Positions 17,250 to 24,950 of a DNA stretch of 64,000 nt are shown piece by piece. This DNA is from Pseudomonas sp. GCEP-101 (GTDB lineage Bacteria; Pseudomonadota; Gammaproteobacteria; Pseudomonadales; Pseudomonadaceae). The stretch lies in NCBI RefSeq assembly GCF_025133575.1, contig NZ_CP104011.1, positions 3,976,965 to 4,040,964 on the forward strand, written 5' to 3'. A model generated the notes under the pieces. It was not told the DNA's origin. It did not search any database and saw only the letters and a program-made list of their open reading frames with translations. How positions within the stretch are numbered: the stretch's first letter is position 1; every line of letters begins with the position of its first letter. Position numbers and translations under genes: made by a program.

Positions 17250-17753
17250 ATGATTCGATACGTTGAAGGCGACATTCTGCTGAGCAAGGCCCAGGTCATC
17301 GCGCACGGCATTGCGCCGCAGGACCATTTCGACAGCGGCCTGGCGCTGGAGCTGCGCGAACGCTGGCCGTCGATGGTGCGCGACTACCGCCACGCCTCGC
17401 ATTCCAACGCGCCGAAGCCGGGCTCGATCTGGATCTGGTCGGGCGTGGACGCCGATGGCTCGACCCGCTGCATCGCCAACCTGCTCACCCAGGGCATGCA
17501 GGGCGACGGGCGCGCGGCCAAACCGGCCGGGGCGACGCTGGAGAACGTCGGCCACTGCCTGAAGGAGCTGGTCAAATACCTCAAGGGCGAGCGTGTCGGC
17601 AGCGTGGCGCTGCCCTGCCTGGCGACGGGTGTCGGCGGGCTGGACTGGAAAGAGGTCAAGCCGCTGGTGGAGCGCTACCTGGGCGAGTTGGACATCAACG
17701 TGGTGGTCTATGAGACCTATCGCCGTGGGATAGCGGCCGCCGAAAAACTCTGA
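17250..17753 (+). CDS. Macro domain protein (ADP-ribose-binding, Appr-1''-p-processing type)
   Basis: A 167-residue stand-alone macro domain. The start has AAGGA eight bases before ATG and the family opening MIRYVEGDILLSKAQVIAHG. ADP-ribose-binding features are APQDHFDSGLALELRERWP near residues 25-43 and the phosphate loop VALPCLATGVGGLDW near 119-133. It lacks the classical NAAN motif, having AHGIAP instead. This places it with the DarG-like or poly(ADP-ribose)-hydrolase-like bacterial proteins. It may remove or bind ADP-ribose on DNA or protein, or bind O-acetyl-ADP-ribose. No DarT-like toxin gene flanks it. A terminator follows 23 bases after the stop. Confidence 0.82.
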   Translation: MIRYVEGDILLSKAQVIAHGIAPQDHFDSGLALELRERWPSMVRDYRHASHSNAPKPGSIWIWSGVDADGSTRCIANLLTQGMQGDGRAAKPAGATLENVGHCLKELVKYLKGERVGSVALPCLATGVGGLDWKEVKPLVERYLGELDINVVVYETYRRGIAAAEKL

Positions 17754-17776
17754 GCCTGCGTCATCGTCCCTGGAAG

Positions 17777-17799
17777 GCCCGGCATCACGCCGGGCTTTT
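17777..17799 (+). terminator. Intrinsic terminator after the macro-domain gene
   Basis: Stem GCCCGGC / GCCGGGC with a short loop, followed by TTTT. Confidence 0.88.
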
Positions 17800-17859
17800 C
17801 GCGTCGGGCGGGACTGCATGACGTCACCTGCGGTGGGCGGCGGCTGGTATGGGAAGGTT

Positions 17860-18051
17860 TCAGCCCTGCTTGGCAGCCGCTTCGACGTTCACCTGGCTGG
17901 CGGACTGCTCGGCCTGCTGTTGCCCGATAGCGGCCTGGGTCATGTGAACCATACGGTCCTGCATCAGCGAGGATTCCTCGGCGAAGCTGGCCTGGGCGGC
18001 GAAAGCGGTAGCGGCGGCCAGTACGCTGGCGGCAATGATGTTGAGTTTCAT
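17860..18051 (-). CDS. Small secreted protein of unknown function
   Basis: A 63-residue precursor with a clear signal peptide (MKLNIIAASVLAAATAFAAQ, likely cut near ASFAEE). The mature part is about 40 residues and is rich in Gln, Ala and Met (SLMQDRMVHMTQAAIGQQQ). GGAGGTG lies six bases before the ATG at 18051, a strong ribosome site, so the gene is likely real and well translated. The upstream flank is AT-rich, which suits a promoter. I do not recognise the family. The mature peptide could form an amphipathic helix in the periplasm. Confidence 0.72.
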   Translation of the reverse strand: MKLNIIAASVLAAATAFAAQASFAEESSLMQDRMVHMTQAAIGQQQAEQSASQVNVEAAAKQG

Positions 18052-18164
18052 GATGAACACCTCCGGTTGGTTTGCTTTGGGTTCATCCATAGGTTAATGC
18101 GTAATAATTTTCGAAAAATAGCAAATATGCTTAATCAGTGTTGCCCTTTAGGTAACAGTCGTAC

Positions 18165-18194
18165 AAAGAAAAGCCCGGCACATGGCCGGGCTTT
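18165..18194. terminator. Bidirectional intrinsic terminator
   Basis: Stem GCCCGGC / GCCGGGC with loop ACATG. The left flank AAAGAAAA gives a T-rich tail on the minus strand, which suits the crotonase gene ending at 18208. The right flank CTTTCG is weaker. Confidence 0.82.
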
Positions 18195-18207
18195 CGTGTT
18201 CGGATGG

Positions 18208-18897
18208 TCAGGCCAGGTGTTGCTTGTCCAGCTCGATGGACTTGTCGAGGGTTTCCAGCAGGTGCTTGCGCACTTTCAGCTTGGTGTTGCGGTGCGCGGT
18301 CATGTTCAGCTTCTTCAGGTGCTGCGCCGCTTCCAGGGCGGCTGCTTGCAGCTGTTCGGCCGGGACGACCTTGTCGAGGAAGCCGGCGTCCACGGCGTCG
18401 CGCGGGTTGAACATCTCGGCGTTCACCACCGAGCGGGTGAAGGCGGAACGGCGCAGGCGGTCACGGGCCAGCTCGATGCCGACGTGGTGCATGGTCATGC
18501 CGATGGCCACTTCGTTGAGGCCGATCTGGAACGGGCCATCAACGCCGATGCGGTAGTCGGCCGAGAGCAGGATGAAGGCGCCCTTGGCCACCGCATGGCC
18601 GGTGCAGGCCACGATGATCGGGAAGGGGTGGGAAAGCATGCGGCGGGCGAGGGTGGAACCTGCGGCCACCAGGTTCACGGCGTTTTCCGGGCCGGAGGTC
18701 ATCACCTTGAGGTCGTAGCCGCCGGAGAGAATGCCCGGCTGGCCGGTGACGATGACGATGGCGCGGTCTTTCTCCGCCTGGTCCAGGGCCTGGTTGAAGG
18801 CTTCGATGACCGCCGGGGAGATGGCGTTCACCTTGCCGTTGTTCAGGGTCAGGGTGGCGATGCCGTCTTCGAATTGGTAGCTGATCAGCTCACTCAT
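18208..18897 (-). CDS. Enoyl-CoA hydratase/isomerase family protein (crotonase)
   Basis: A 229-residue crotonase-fold protein, somewhat shorter than the usual 255-265. The ATG at 18897 gives the family opening MSELISYQFEDGIATLTLN. AGGACT lies nine bases upstream. Oxyanion-hole texts are GILSGGYDLKVM near 65 and CTGHAVAKGAFILLSADYRIG near 95-115. FQIGLNEVAIGM marks the active-site loop with one catalytic-type Glu. The C-terminal helices are basic (NTKLKVRKHL). Whether it hydrates, isomerises or hydrolyses acyl-CoA is undecided. It is monocistronic and divergent from the next membrane protein gene. Confidence 0.85.
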   Translation of the reverse strand: MSELISYQFEDGIATLTLNNGKVNAISPAVIEAFNQALDQAEKDRAIVIVTGQPGILSGGYDLKVMTSGPENAVNLVAAGSTLARRMLSHPFPIIVACTGHAVAKGAFILLSADYRIGVDGPFQIGLNEVAIGMTMHHVGIELARDRLRRSAFTRSVVNAEMFNPRDAVDAGFLDKVVPAEQLQAAALEAAQHLKKLNMTAHRNTKLKVRKHLLETLDKSIELDKQHLA

Positions 18898-19135
18898 GGC
18901 AGAGAGTCCTGGGTTGGAAGCCGTGGGTTGAAAGTGGGCCAGAACATACTGGCGCAGGCCGGGGGCGTAAAGCGATTTGACTGACTGGTAAGTCAGCCGC
19001 ATGCCATAGAAATCGGGCAATTTCTGTGCGCTGTGCACGCAAATTCCGACGACTCCAATGGAGAGGTCTGAGGCGTACTGTTAAGCTGCCAGTATCCCTG
19101 CGTCCCGCTCTTGCACAATCCAGGATGTGCCTGCC

Positions 19136-20410
19136 ATGTCGAAGCTTCTCAAGTGGTCCCTGTTTGCCGTCGTTGCGATCGCCCTGATCATCAAGGCGTC
19201 GCTCTGGCTCTCCGTTCGCAGCGTGGTGAATGACGCCATCGCCCGCGTCTCGCCGTTCATGGAAATCACCTATGGCGGCATCTCCTCGTCATTCGACGGC
19301 CGGGTGGGTCTGCAGAACGTGGTGATCCGCGTGCCGGCGGCCAACGACAGCCTGAAGGTCGCCCATGCACAGCTGAAGTTCAATGGCCTGCGCGAGCTGC
19401 TCAGCTTCAAGGAGCGCCTGGGCGAGGGCAAGCTGCCGGAACAGATGGCCGTGGACCTCAAGGGCGTGGAATTGCAGATTCACGGCCCGTTCATGCAATC
19501 GCTGTATGCGCAGCCTGCCGAGAAGAGCGCCTTCACCGCGTTGAGCGAAGTGGCCTGTGGCAGCGTGCGCAATATCGGCGTCGACGAGCTCCTGCAGATG
19601 GGCTACCGCACGCTCGAGTCGGACATCGAGTTCTCCTACCGTCTGCAGCCGGGCGCGCAGACCCTGACCTTCGACCTGCGCAGCGATACCCGTGACATGC
19701 TCGACATGCACACCAGCATGACGCTGATGAACGTGTCCGAGCGCCCCGGCGACATGCGCGTGAACCCCCCGCGCGTGTCCCAGGTCGTGGTCGAGATGAA
19801 CGACAACCAGTATCAGCGCCGCGTCAGCGAGTTCTGCCGGAGCAAGCTCGGCGTGGACCAGAAGGCCTACACCGCCATGGCGCTGGAGCAGTTCGACAAG
19901 GCCCTGCGCCTGCAGCGCATCGCCCTCGACAAGCCGCTGCTCGATGCCTATGGGCGCTACCTGGCCGACCCGCGCTCGCTGCGCGTGGAGCTGACACCTA
20001 CCGAGGGCATGGCCTGGGGCGGCCTGGAATTTTTCGAGCCCAAGGATGTGATCCAGATGCTGCGTCCGGTCGTGCTGGTCAACCAGGAATCGGTGACACC
20101 GCTGGGGTTCGCCTGGGTCGACCCGCTGAAGAAAAAAATCACGCCGGAAAGCCAATATCAAATGGTTTCGGCCCCGGAAACGGTTGAGTCGCAGGCCAAA
20201 ACGCAGCAATATGAGTTCGTTAACGTTGAAAGCCTTGCCCAGTACACCGGCAAGCGCCTGCAGTTCATCACGTACGATGGTGCCTATTACCAGGGTGTGC
20301 TGCACAAGGTGGAGAACGGTCGAGTCTATATCACCGTCCTGATGGGAACGGGTTCGGCAGAAATGTTCCTCCGCCTGAACAAGATCAATCAGGTGCGGGT
20401 CATGTTGTAA
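19136..20410 (+). CDS. Membrane-anchored protein of unknown function
   Basis: A 424-residue protein with an N-terminal signal anchor (LLKWSLFAVVAIALIIKASLWL) and a long periplasmic part. The text GGISSSFDGRVGLQNVVIRVP near residue 45 recalls the repeated strands of DUF945/AsmA-like proteins. The last 60 residues (KRLQFITYDGAYYQGVLHKV... then INQVRVML) resemble a small Sm-like beta-barrel. AGGA lies ten bases before the ATG at 19136. An in-frame GTG at 19127 is too close to that ribosome site. It is followed after 21 bases by the acetyltransferase gene, so the two are probably cotranscribed. Function is unknown. Confidence 0.72.
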   Translation: MSKLLKWSLFAVVAIALIIKASLWLSVRSVVNDAIARVSPFMEITYGGISSSFDGRVGLQNVVIRVPAANDSLKVAHAQLKFNGLRELLSFKERLGEGKLPEQMAVDLKGVELQIHGPFMQSLYAQPAEKSAFTALSEVACGSVRNIGVDELLQMGYRTLESDIEFSYRLQPGAQTLTFDLRSDTRDMLDMHTSMTLMNVSERPGDMRVNPPRVSQVVVEMNDNQYQRRVSEFCRSKLGVDQKAYTAMALEQFDKALRLQRIALDKPLLDAYGRYLADPRSLRVELTPTEGMAWGGLEFFEPKDVIQMLRPVVLVNQESVTPLGFAWVDPLKKKITPESQYQMVSAPETVESQAKTQQYEFVNVESLAQYTGKRLQFITYDGAYYQGVLHKVENGRVYITVLMGTGSAEMFLRLNKINQVRVML

Positions 20411-20431
20411 GCCCCCGGAAGGAGAGAGCAA

Positions 20432-20716
20432 GTGAGTGAGTCGTTGTCCATCCAGCATGATGAAACCAGCCACCAGTTCGTCACGACGGTGGATGGTCAT
20501 CGCGCCTATCTGGCCTACATGGATCTGGGCAAGCAGACGCTCGACATTTACCGCACCTTCGTTCCGGACAGCCTGCGCGGCCGCGGCATCGCCGCCGCCC
20601 TCACCGAGCATGCGCTGCAGTACGCCGAGCGCGAGGGCTACAGCGTCATTCCGTCGTGCTCCTACGTCGAGCGCTACCTGGAACGCCGCCAGCGCCACAC
20701 CGACACTGCGCTCTGA
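20432..20716 (+). CDS. GNAT-like N-acetyltransferase of the YjdJ family
   Basis: A 94-residue minimal acetyltransferase-like protein. The acetyl-CoA-binding motif A is visible as VPDSLRGRGIAAALTEHAL at about residues 45-63. The C-terminal half contains VIPSCSYVERYLER, the signature of the YjdJ/COG2388 group. It starts with GTG at 20432, preceded by AAGGAGAG at an ideal distance. The gene lies 21 bases after the membrane protein stop and is followed by a terminator 13 bases after its own stop. The substrate is unknown. Members of this group are too short for a full GNAT fold and may bind acetyl-CoA without classical transfer. Confidence 0.82.
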   Translation: MSESLSIQHDETSHQFVTTVDGHRAYLAYMDLGKQTLDIYRTFVPDSLRGRGIAAALTEHALQYAEREGYSVIPSCSYVERYLERRQRHTDTAL

Positions 20717-20729
20717 CAGGCGCGACATG

Positions 20730-20757
20730 AAAAAGCCCCGCTGATGCGGGGCTTTTT
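20730..20757 (+). terminator. Intrinsic terminator after the acetyltransferase gene
   Basis: Stem AAAAAGCCCCGC / GCGGGGCTTTTT with loop TGAT, an A-stem-T terminator that could also act leftward. Confidence 0.92.
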
Positions 20758-20773
20758 CATGGGCGGCTCTTTG

Positions 20774-20863
20774 GTAGGAGCGAGCTGGCTCGCGAAGCGC
20801 TGAGGCCGGTGCTGTGGGAGACTCCATTCGCCAGCAAGGACTAGGCGTCCCCCTCGGTCCTAC
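20774..20863. repeat. REP pair whose right arm carries the 13-base insert
   Basis: The left arm at 20774-20796 is GTAGGAGCGAGCTGGCTC with one change from consensus. The right arm at 20827-20863 is split by ACTAGGCGTCCCC between GCCAGCAAGG and CTCGGTCCTAC. This matches, in reverse orientation, the interrupted arm at 13670-13705. Confidence 0.8.
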
Positions 20864-20874
20864 GAAGAGCCAAA

Positions 20875-20898
20875 GAAAAAGCCGGGCATTTGCCCGGC
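20875..20898 (-). terminator. Intrinsic terminator of the DAHP synthase gene
   Basis: Stem GCCGGGCA / TGCCCGGC with a two-base loop. Read on the minus strand it is followed by TTTTTC. It lies 21 bases after the stop at 20919. Confidence 0.88.
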
Positions 20899-20918
20899 TT
20901 TCGTTCGTGCCTGAAGCC

Positions 20919-21995
20919 TCAGCCGCGCTGACGCTTGGGCAGCACGTCCTTGAGCTTGGCGCGCATGCTGCGCACGGCCTTCTCGGTGGTGTCCCAATCG
21001 ATGCAGGCGTCGGTGATCGACACGCCGTATTGCAGCTGGCACAGGTCCTTCGGAATCGGCTGGCTGCCCCAGCCCAGGTGGCTTTCCACCATCAGGCCGA
21101 CGATGGAGTTGTTGCCTTCGGCGATCTGGTTGGCGACGTTGTCCATCACCAGCGGCTGCAGGGCCGGGTCCTTGTTGGAGTTGGCGTGGCTGCAGTCGAC
21201 CATCACGTTCAGCGGGATCTTCGCCTTGGTCAGTTCCTGCTCGCACAGGGCGACGCTGACCGAGTCATAGTTCGGCTTGCCGTTGCCACCGCGCAGCACT
21301 ACGTGGCCGTAGGCGTTGCCCTTGGTGGTGACGATGGAGACGCCGCCTTCCTGGTTGATGCCCAGGAAGCGGTGCGGGCTGGAAACCGACTGCAGCGCGT
21401 TGATCGCCACGGTCAGGCTGCCGTCGGTGCCGTTCTTGAAGCCGACCGCCGACGACAGGCCGGACGCCATCTCGCGGTGGGTCTGGGATTCGGTGGTGCG
21501 AGCGCCGATGGCCGACCAGCTGATCAGGTCCTGCAGGTACTGCGGGGAGATCGGGTCGAGCGCCTCGGTGGCGGTGGGCAGGCCCATCTCGGCGAGGTCG
21601 CGCAGCAACTGGCGGCCGATGTGCAGGCCGTCCTGGATCTTGAAGGAGTCATCCAGGTACGGGTCGTTGATCAGGCCCTTCCAGCCAACGGTGGTGCGCG
21701 GCTTCTCGAAGTACACGCGCATCACCAGGAACAGGGTGTCGGAGACTTCCGCGGCCAGTACTTTCAGGCGCTCGGCGTATTCGTGGGCGGCCTTGATGTC
21801 GTGGATCGAGCAGGGGCCGATCACCACGAACAGGCGGTGGTCCTTGCCGTCGAGGATGTCGCGTACGACCTGGCGGCCGTGGGCGACGGTGCGCAGGGCG
21901 GCGTCGGTCAGGGGGATTTCGCGCTTGAGCTGCTCCGGCGTGATCAGGGTCTCGTTGGAGGCAACGTTAAGGTCGTCGATCTGTAAATCAGCCAT
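20919..21995 (-). CDS. 3-deoxy-7-phosphoheptulonate (DAHP) synthase, type I
   Basis: A 358-residue enzyme that condenses phosphoenolpyruvate and erythrose 4-phosphate, the first step of the shikimate pathway. Conserved texts are VVIGPCSIHD (Cys metal ligand) near residue 60, MRVYFEKPRTTVGWKGLIND near 94-113, IGARTTESQTHREMASGLS near 168-186, VGFKNGTDGS, and VDCSHANSNKD with a metal-ligand His near 267. The ATG at 21995 is chosen over a TTG at 22007. It is of the AroF/AroG/AroH class, whose members differ by feedback by Tyr, Phe or Trp. I cannot assign the effector from sequence alone. It is monocistronic. Confidence 0.9.
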   Translation of the reverse strand: MADLQIDDLNVASNETLITPEQLKREIPLTDAALRTVAHGRQVVRDILDGKDHRLFVVIGPCSIHDIKAAHEYAERLKVLAAEVSDTLFLVMRVYFEKPRTTVGWKGLINDPYLDDSFKIQDGLHIGRQLLRDLAEMGLPTATEALDPISPQYLQDLISWSAIGARTTESQTHREMASGLSSAVGFKNGTDGSLTVAINALQSVSSPHRFLGINQEGGVSIVTTKGNAYGHVVLRGGNGKPNYDSVSVALCEQELTKAKIPLNVMVDCSHANSNKDPALQPLVMDNVANQIAEGNNSIVGLMVESHLGWGSQPIPKDLCQLQYGVSITDACIDWDTTEKAVRSMRAKLKDVLPKRQRG

Positions 21996-22175
21996 CGTGG
22001 TACTCAATCAGGTCACGGGTGCCGGCCGCCAGAAATCCCCGTGCGATGGGGCGCAGGCATTGGTGTCGCTAAGGGGAACCCGAACCTTAACCGTTCAGGC
22101 GTCGCCTCGACAATGGCTCGCTTGAGGAAAATGCCCGCAACACGGGGATTTGCGCGACTTTCTGCCCGCCGCCGA

Positions 22176-22595
22176 TCAGACCGCGCAAAACATCGGGAAG
22201 TCGGCGGCGTTCTGCGCGATCCATTCCAGCGCCAGCTCCTCGAACGGCAGGCTGCCGCCGCTGGCCTGTTCGCGCTGCCGCCGGTACTGCTCGATCCGGC
22301 AGACCTGCTCGACCATGCGCGCGCGAAACAGCGTGTCTTCGTCGATGAAGGCGATGCCCACCCAGTAGTCGTTCACCTGCTTGCGGCTCCAGGCGATCAC
22401 GCCGGCGTAACGCGCGGCATCGCCCAGCAGGGGAATGCGCAGTTCGATGGAGGTGCCACGGCGAAAGCCCCGCGGCGAATTGCACGCAACGCCGCCGAGG
22501 CTGATATTGTGCAACCGCTGGCGCGGCAGGAACGTTTGCTTGCGGATGACCAGCTCGACCGGAAAATCGCACGGGTGGCGCAGGAACTGACGCAT
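22176..22595 (-). CDS. PilZ domain protein (predicted c-di-GMP receptor)
   Basis: A 139-residue cytoplasmic protein with one PilZ domain. Both halves of the ligand motif are present: RQFLR (RxxxR) at residues 2-6 and NISLGG (D/NxSxxG) near 30-35. It should therefore bind cyclic di-GMP and signal to an unknown partner. The C-terminal tail is rich in charged and aromatic residues (EELALEWIAQNAADFPMF). GGAG lies nine bases before the ATG at 22595. An upstream TTG is less likely. It is divergent from the thioredoxin-like gene, whose possible ATG at 22594 overlaps this start codon on the other strand. Confidence 0.88.
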   Translation of the reverse strand: MRQFLRHPCDFPVELVIRKQTFLPRQRLHNISLGGVACNSPRGFRRGTSIELRIPLLGDAARYAGVIAWSRKQVNDYWVGIAFIDEDTLFRARMVEQVCRIEQYRRQREQASGGSLPFEELALEWIAQNAADFPMFCAV

Positions 22596-22635
22596 GACGG
22601 AACGCTCCGACTGCAATCTTTATCGTGGTGGCACT

Positions 22636-22980
22636 GTGAGTATAGTGCCGGCCCTGGAGCTGACCGACCTGGATGCCGACCGCCGGCTGCTGGAGTTGCC
22701 GGGGGTGTCGCTGCTGATTTTCACCGGCGAGGGCTGCTCCACCTGTCGCTGGGCGAAGGATGCGCTGCCGCAGTTCGACCTGCCGGTGGATCGTCTGTGC
22801 TGGATCGACGCCGGGCACAGTGGCGGGCTGGTCGAGCGCTACGAAGTCTTCCATCTGCCGTCCCTGTTCCTGGTGCGCGACGGACATTTTCATGGCGCCG
22901 TCCACGCGCCGCTGCGCCCCGAACCCCTGATTCATGCCCTGCGCGCTGCCCTGGCGCGCCCTGCTGAGGAGTTGCCTTGA
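22636..22980 (+). CDS. Thioredoxin-like protein with CxxC
   Basis: A 114-residue thioredoxin-fold protein if the GTG at 22636 is used, or 128 residues from the ATG at 22594. The redox pair is GCSTCRWAKD (Cys34 and Cys37 in the shorter form). The cis-Pro loop FHLPSLFLVRDG is present near residue 78, so the active site is complete. No signal peptide is visible, so it should work in the cytoplasm. It overlaps the next gene by one base (TGATG), which suggests coupling to the ketopantoate-reductase-like enzyme. Its target is unknown. The start choice is uncertain because neither site has a strong ribosome sequence. Confidence 0.75.
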   Translation: MSIVPALELTDLDADRRLLELPGVSLLIFTGEGCSTCRWAKDALPQFDLPVDRLCWIDAGHSGGLVERYEVFHLPSLFLVRDGHFHGAVHAPLRPEPLIHALRAALARPAEELP

Positions 22981-23927
22981 TGAGTCTGCGAATCGGCATC
23001 ATCGGAACCGGTGCCATTGGCGGTTTCTATGGTCTGATGCTGGCCCGCGCCGGCCATGACGTTCACTTCCTGCTGCGCAGCGAATATCCCGCCGTGGTGC
23101 AGAACGGCCTGCGCCTGAACAGCCAGGTGCACGGCGCGCTGAGCCTGGCGCCGGTGAACGCCTACGACGACGTGGCGAAGATGCCGGCCTGCGATTGGCT
23201 ACTGGTGGGCGCCAAGGCCACCAGCAATGCCGACCTCGCGCCGCTGATCGCGCGCGCCGCCGCGCCGGGCGCCAAGGTCGTGCTGCTGCAGAACGGTCTT
23301 GCCGTGGAGGACCAGCTGCGTGCGCTGCTGCCCGAGCATCTGCATGTGCTCGGCGGCTTGTGCTACATCTGCGTGCACCGCGCCGAGCCGGGTGTCATCG
23401 AACACCAGGCCCTGGGTGGGGTGAACCTCGGCTACCACAGCGGTCCGGCGCTCGAGGCCGAGGTCCGCCAGGCCATCGTGGAAGAGGGCGCTGCGCTGTT
23501 CCGCAGCGCCGGCCTGGACTCCAAGGCCATGCCCGACCTGGTCCAGGCGCGCTGGCAGAAGCTGGTCTGGAACATTCCCTACAACGGTCTTTCGGTGCTG
23601 CTGAACAGCGGCACGCGGGCGATCATGGACAACCCCGACAGCCGCGCCCTGGCGGCGGAGCTGATGGAGGAGGTCGTCGCCGGCGCCGCCGCCTGCGGCT
23701 ACTCGCTGCCCCAGGGCATCGTCGGCGCCATGCTCAGCTCCACTGACGCCATGCCGGACTACCTGCCCAGCATGTACCATGACTTCGCCCAGCGCCGGCC
23801 GCTGGAGCTGGGCGCGATCTACACCGCGCCGCTGGAGGCCGCACGCCGGGCAGGGCGCGAATTGCCGAAGATCGAAGCGCTGTATCGCGCGCTGCGTTTC
23901 ATCGACGCACGCAACCAGGCACGCTGA
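22980..23927 (+). CDS. 2-dehydropantoate 2-reductase family protein
   Basis: A 315-residue NADPH-dependent reductase of the ApbA/PanE family. The N-terminal Rossmann fingerprint is GIIGTGAIGGFYG at about residues 6-18. The catalytic-Lys region WQKLVWNIPYNGLSVLLN lies near 183-200 and the C-terminal DYLPSMYHDFAQRRPLELG near 260-278. GAGGAG precedes the ATG, which shares one base with the upstream stop. True PanE reduces ketopantoate to pantoate in CoA synthesis, but Pseudomonas genomes carry several paralogues, so the substrate here may be another 2-keto acid. The neighbouring thioredoxin-like gene may be cotranscribed. Confidence 0.85.
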   Translation: MSLRIGIIGTGAIGGFYGLMLARAGHDVHFLLRSEYPAVVQNGLRLNSQVHGALSLAPVNAYDDVAKMPACDWLLVGAKATSNADLAPLIARAAAPGAKVVLLQNGLAVEDQLRALLPEHLHVLGGLCYICVHRAEPGVIEHQALGGVNLGYHSGPALEAEVRQAIVEEGAALFRSAGLDSKAMPDLVQARWQKLVWNIPYNGLSVLLNSGTRAIMDNPDSRALAAELMEEVVAGAAACGYSLPQGIVGAMLSSTDAMPDYLPSMYHDFAQRRPLELGAIYTAPLEAARRAGRELPKIEALYRALRFIDARNQAR

Positions 23928-23944
23928 CGAGCACCGGGGGAAGC

Positions 23945-24856
23945 ATGGCGAAAGGGCTGGGCGACAAGCTGGTGGTGGCGATTTCCTCGCGGGCGTTGTT
24001 CGACCTGCGCGAAAGCCATCAGGTCTATGAACGTGAAGGCGTCGAAGCCTATCGCCAGTACCAGATCGCCCGCGAGGACGACGTCCTGCCACCGGGAGAC
24101 GCCTTCGCCCTGGTGCAGAAGCTGCTCGCCCTCAACGGCGGCACCGACAGTGCGCCGGTGGAGGTCATCCTCGTCTCGCGCAACAGTGCCGACACCGGCC
24201 TGCGCGTGTTCAACTCCATCCAGCACTATGGCCTGGGCATTTCCCGCGCCGCCTTCGTCGGCGGCCGCAGCCCTTATCCCTACCTCAAGGCGTTCAACTG
24301 CCACCTGTTCCTCTCCACCCATATCGAGGACGTGCGCAACGCCCTGGACGCCGGCTTTGCCGCGGCGACCATCCTCTCCGGCGGCACCCGCCGGGAGGCC
24401 AGCGGCGAACTGCGCTTCGCCTTCGACGGCGATGCGGTGCTGTTTTCCGATGACTCCGAGCGGGTCTACCAGCAGGGCGGGCTGGAGGCCTTCCAGACCC
24501 ACGAGCGGGAGTCCGCCCGCGAGCCGTTGGGCGGCGGCCCGTTCAAGCCGTTCCTGGCGGCGCTGAACCGTGTGCAGCAGGCCTTCCCGCAGGAGTCCTG
24601 CCCGATCCGCACCGCGCTGGTCACCGCGCGCTCCGCGCCGGCCCACGAGCGGGTGATCCGCACCCTGCGCGAGTGGGACATCCGCCTGGACGAGTCGCTG
24701 TTCCTGGGCGGACTGGACAAAGCAGCGTTCCTCGAAGCCTTCGCCGCCGACGTGTTCTTCGACGACCAGCCGCTGCACTGCGAGAAGGCGCGGGACGTGG
24801 TGGCGACCGGCCATGTTCCCCACGGCGTCAGCAACGAGAAAAAGGTCACCGGCTAG
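23945..24856 (+). CDS. 5'-nucleotidase (cytosolic, PF06189-like)
   Basis: A 303-residue cytoplasmic protein resembling the cytosolic 5'-nucleotidase I family, which removes the phosphate from nucleoside monophosphates. Conserved texts are LVVAISSRALFDL near residue 9, VEVILVSRNSADTGLRVFNS near 75-94 and LRFAFDGDAVLFSDDSERVY near 158-177. An acidic FLGGLDKAAFL region and DVFFDDQPLHCE follow near 255-280. It follows the reductase gene by 17 bases on the same strand and so is probably cotranscribed. Preference for AMP or IMP cannot be told. It is of normal length for bacterial members. Confidence 0.82.
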   Translation: MAKGLGDKLVVAISSRALFDLRESHQVYEREGVEAYRQYQIAREDDVLPPGDAFALVQKLLALNGGTDSAPVEVILVSRNSADTGLRVFNSIQHYGLGISRAAFVGGRSPYPYLKAFNCHLFLSTHIEDVRNALDAGFAAATILSGGTRREASGELRFAFDGDAVLFSDDSERVYQQGGLEAFQTHERESAREPLGGGPFKPFLAALNRVQQAFPQESCPIRTALVTARSAPAHERVIRTLREWDIRLDESLFLGGLDKAAFLEAFAADVFFDDQPLHCEKARDVVATGHVPHGVSNEKKVTG

Positions 24857-24950
24857 CCGGCTGGCCCCGCAGCCGGCTTCGCGGAGCGATTCGCGTTCTC
24901 CTGCTACGCTGCTGGATAGGCCCCGCCGCGCAGGCAGTCGAGGAGGCCGC

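Noticed and set aside
17860..18090. Longer form of the small secreted protein from 18090
   Set aside because: The extension has no ribosome site and would bury the signal peptide; ATG at 18051 with GGAGGTG is far better.
20875..20898. Transcription attenuator leader for DAHP synthase
   Set aside because: The hairpin is downstream of the gene, not upstream, and no leader peptide rich in aromatic residues was found before 21995.
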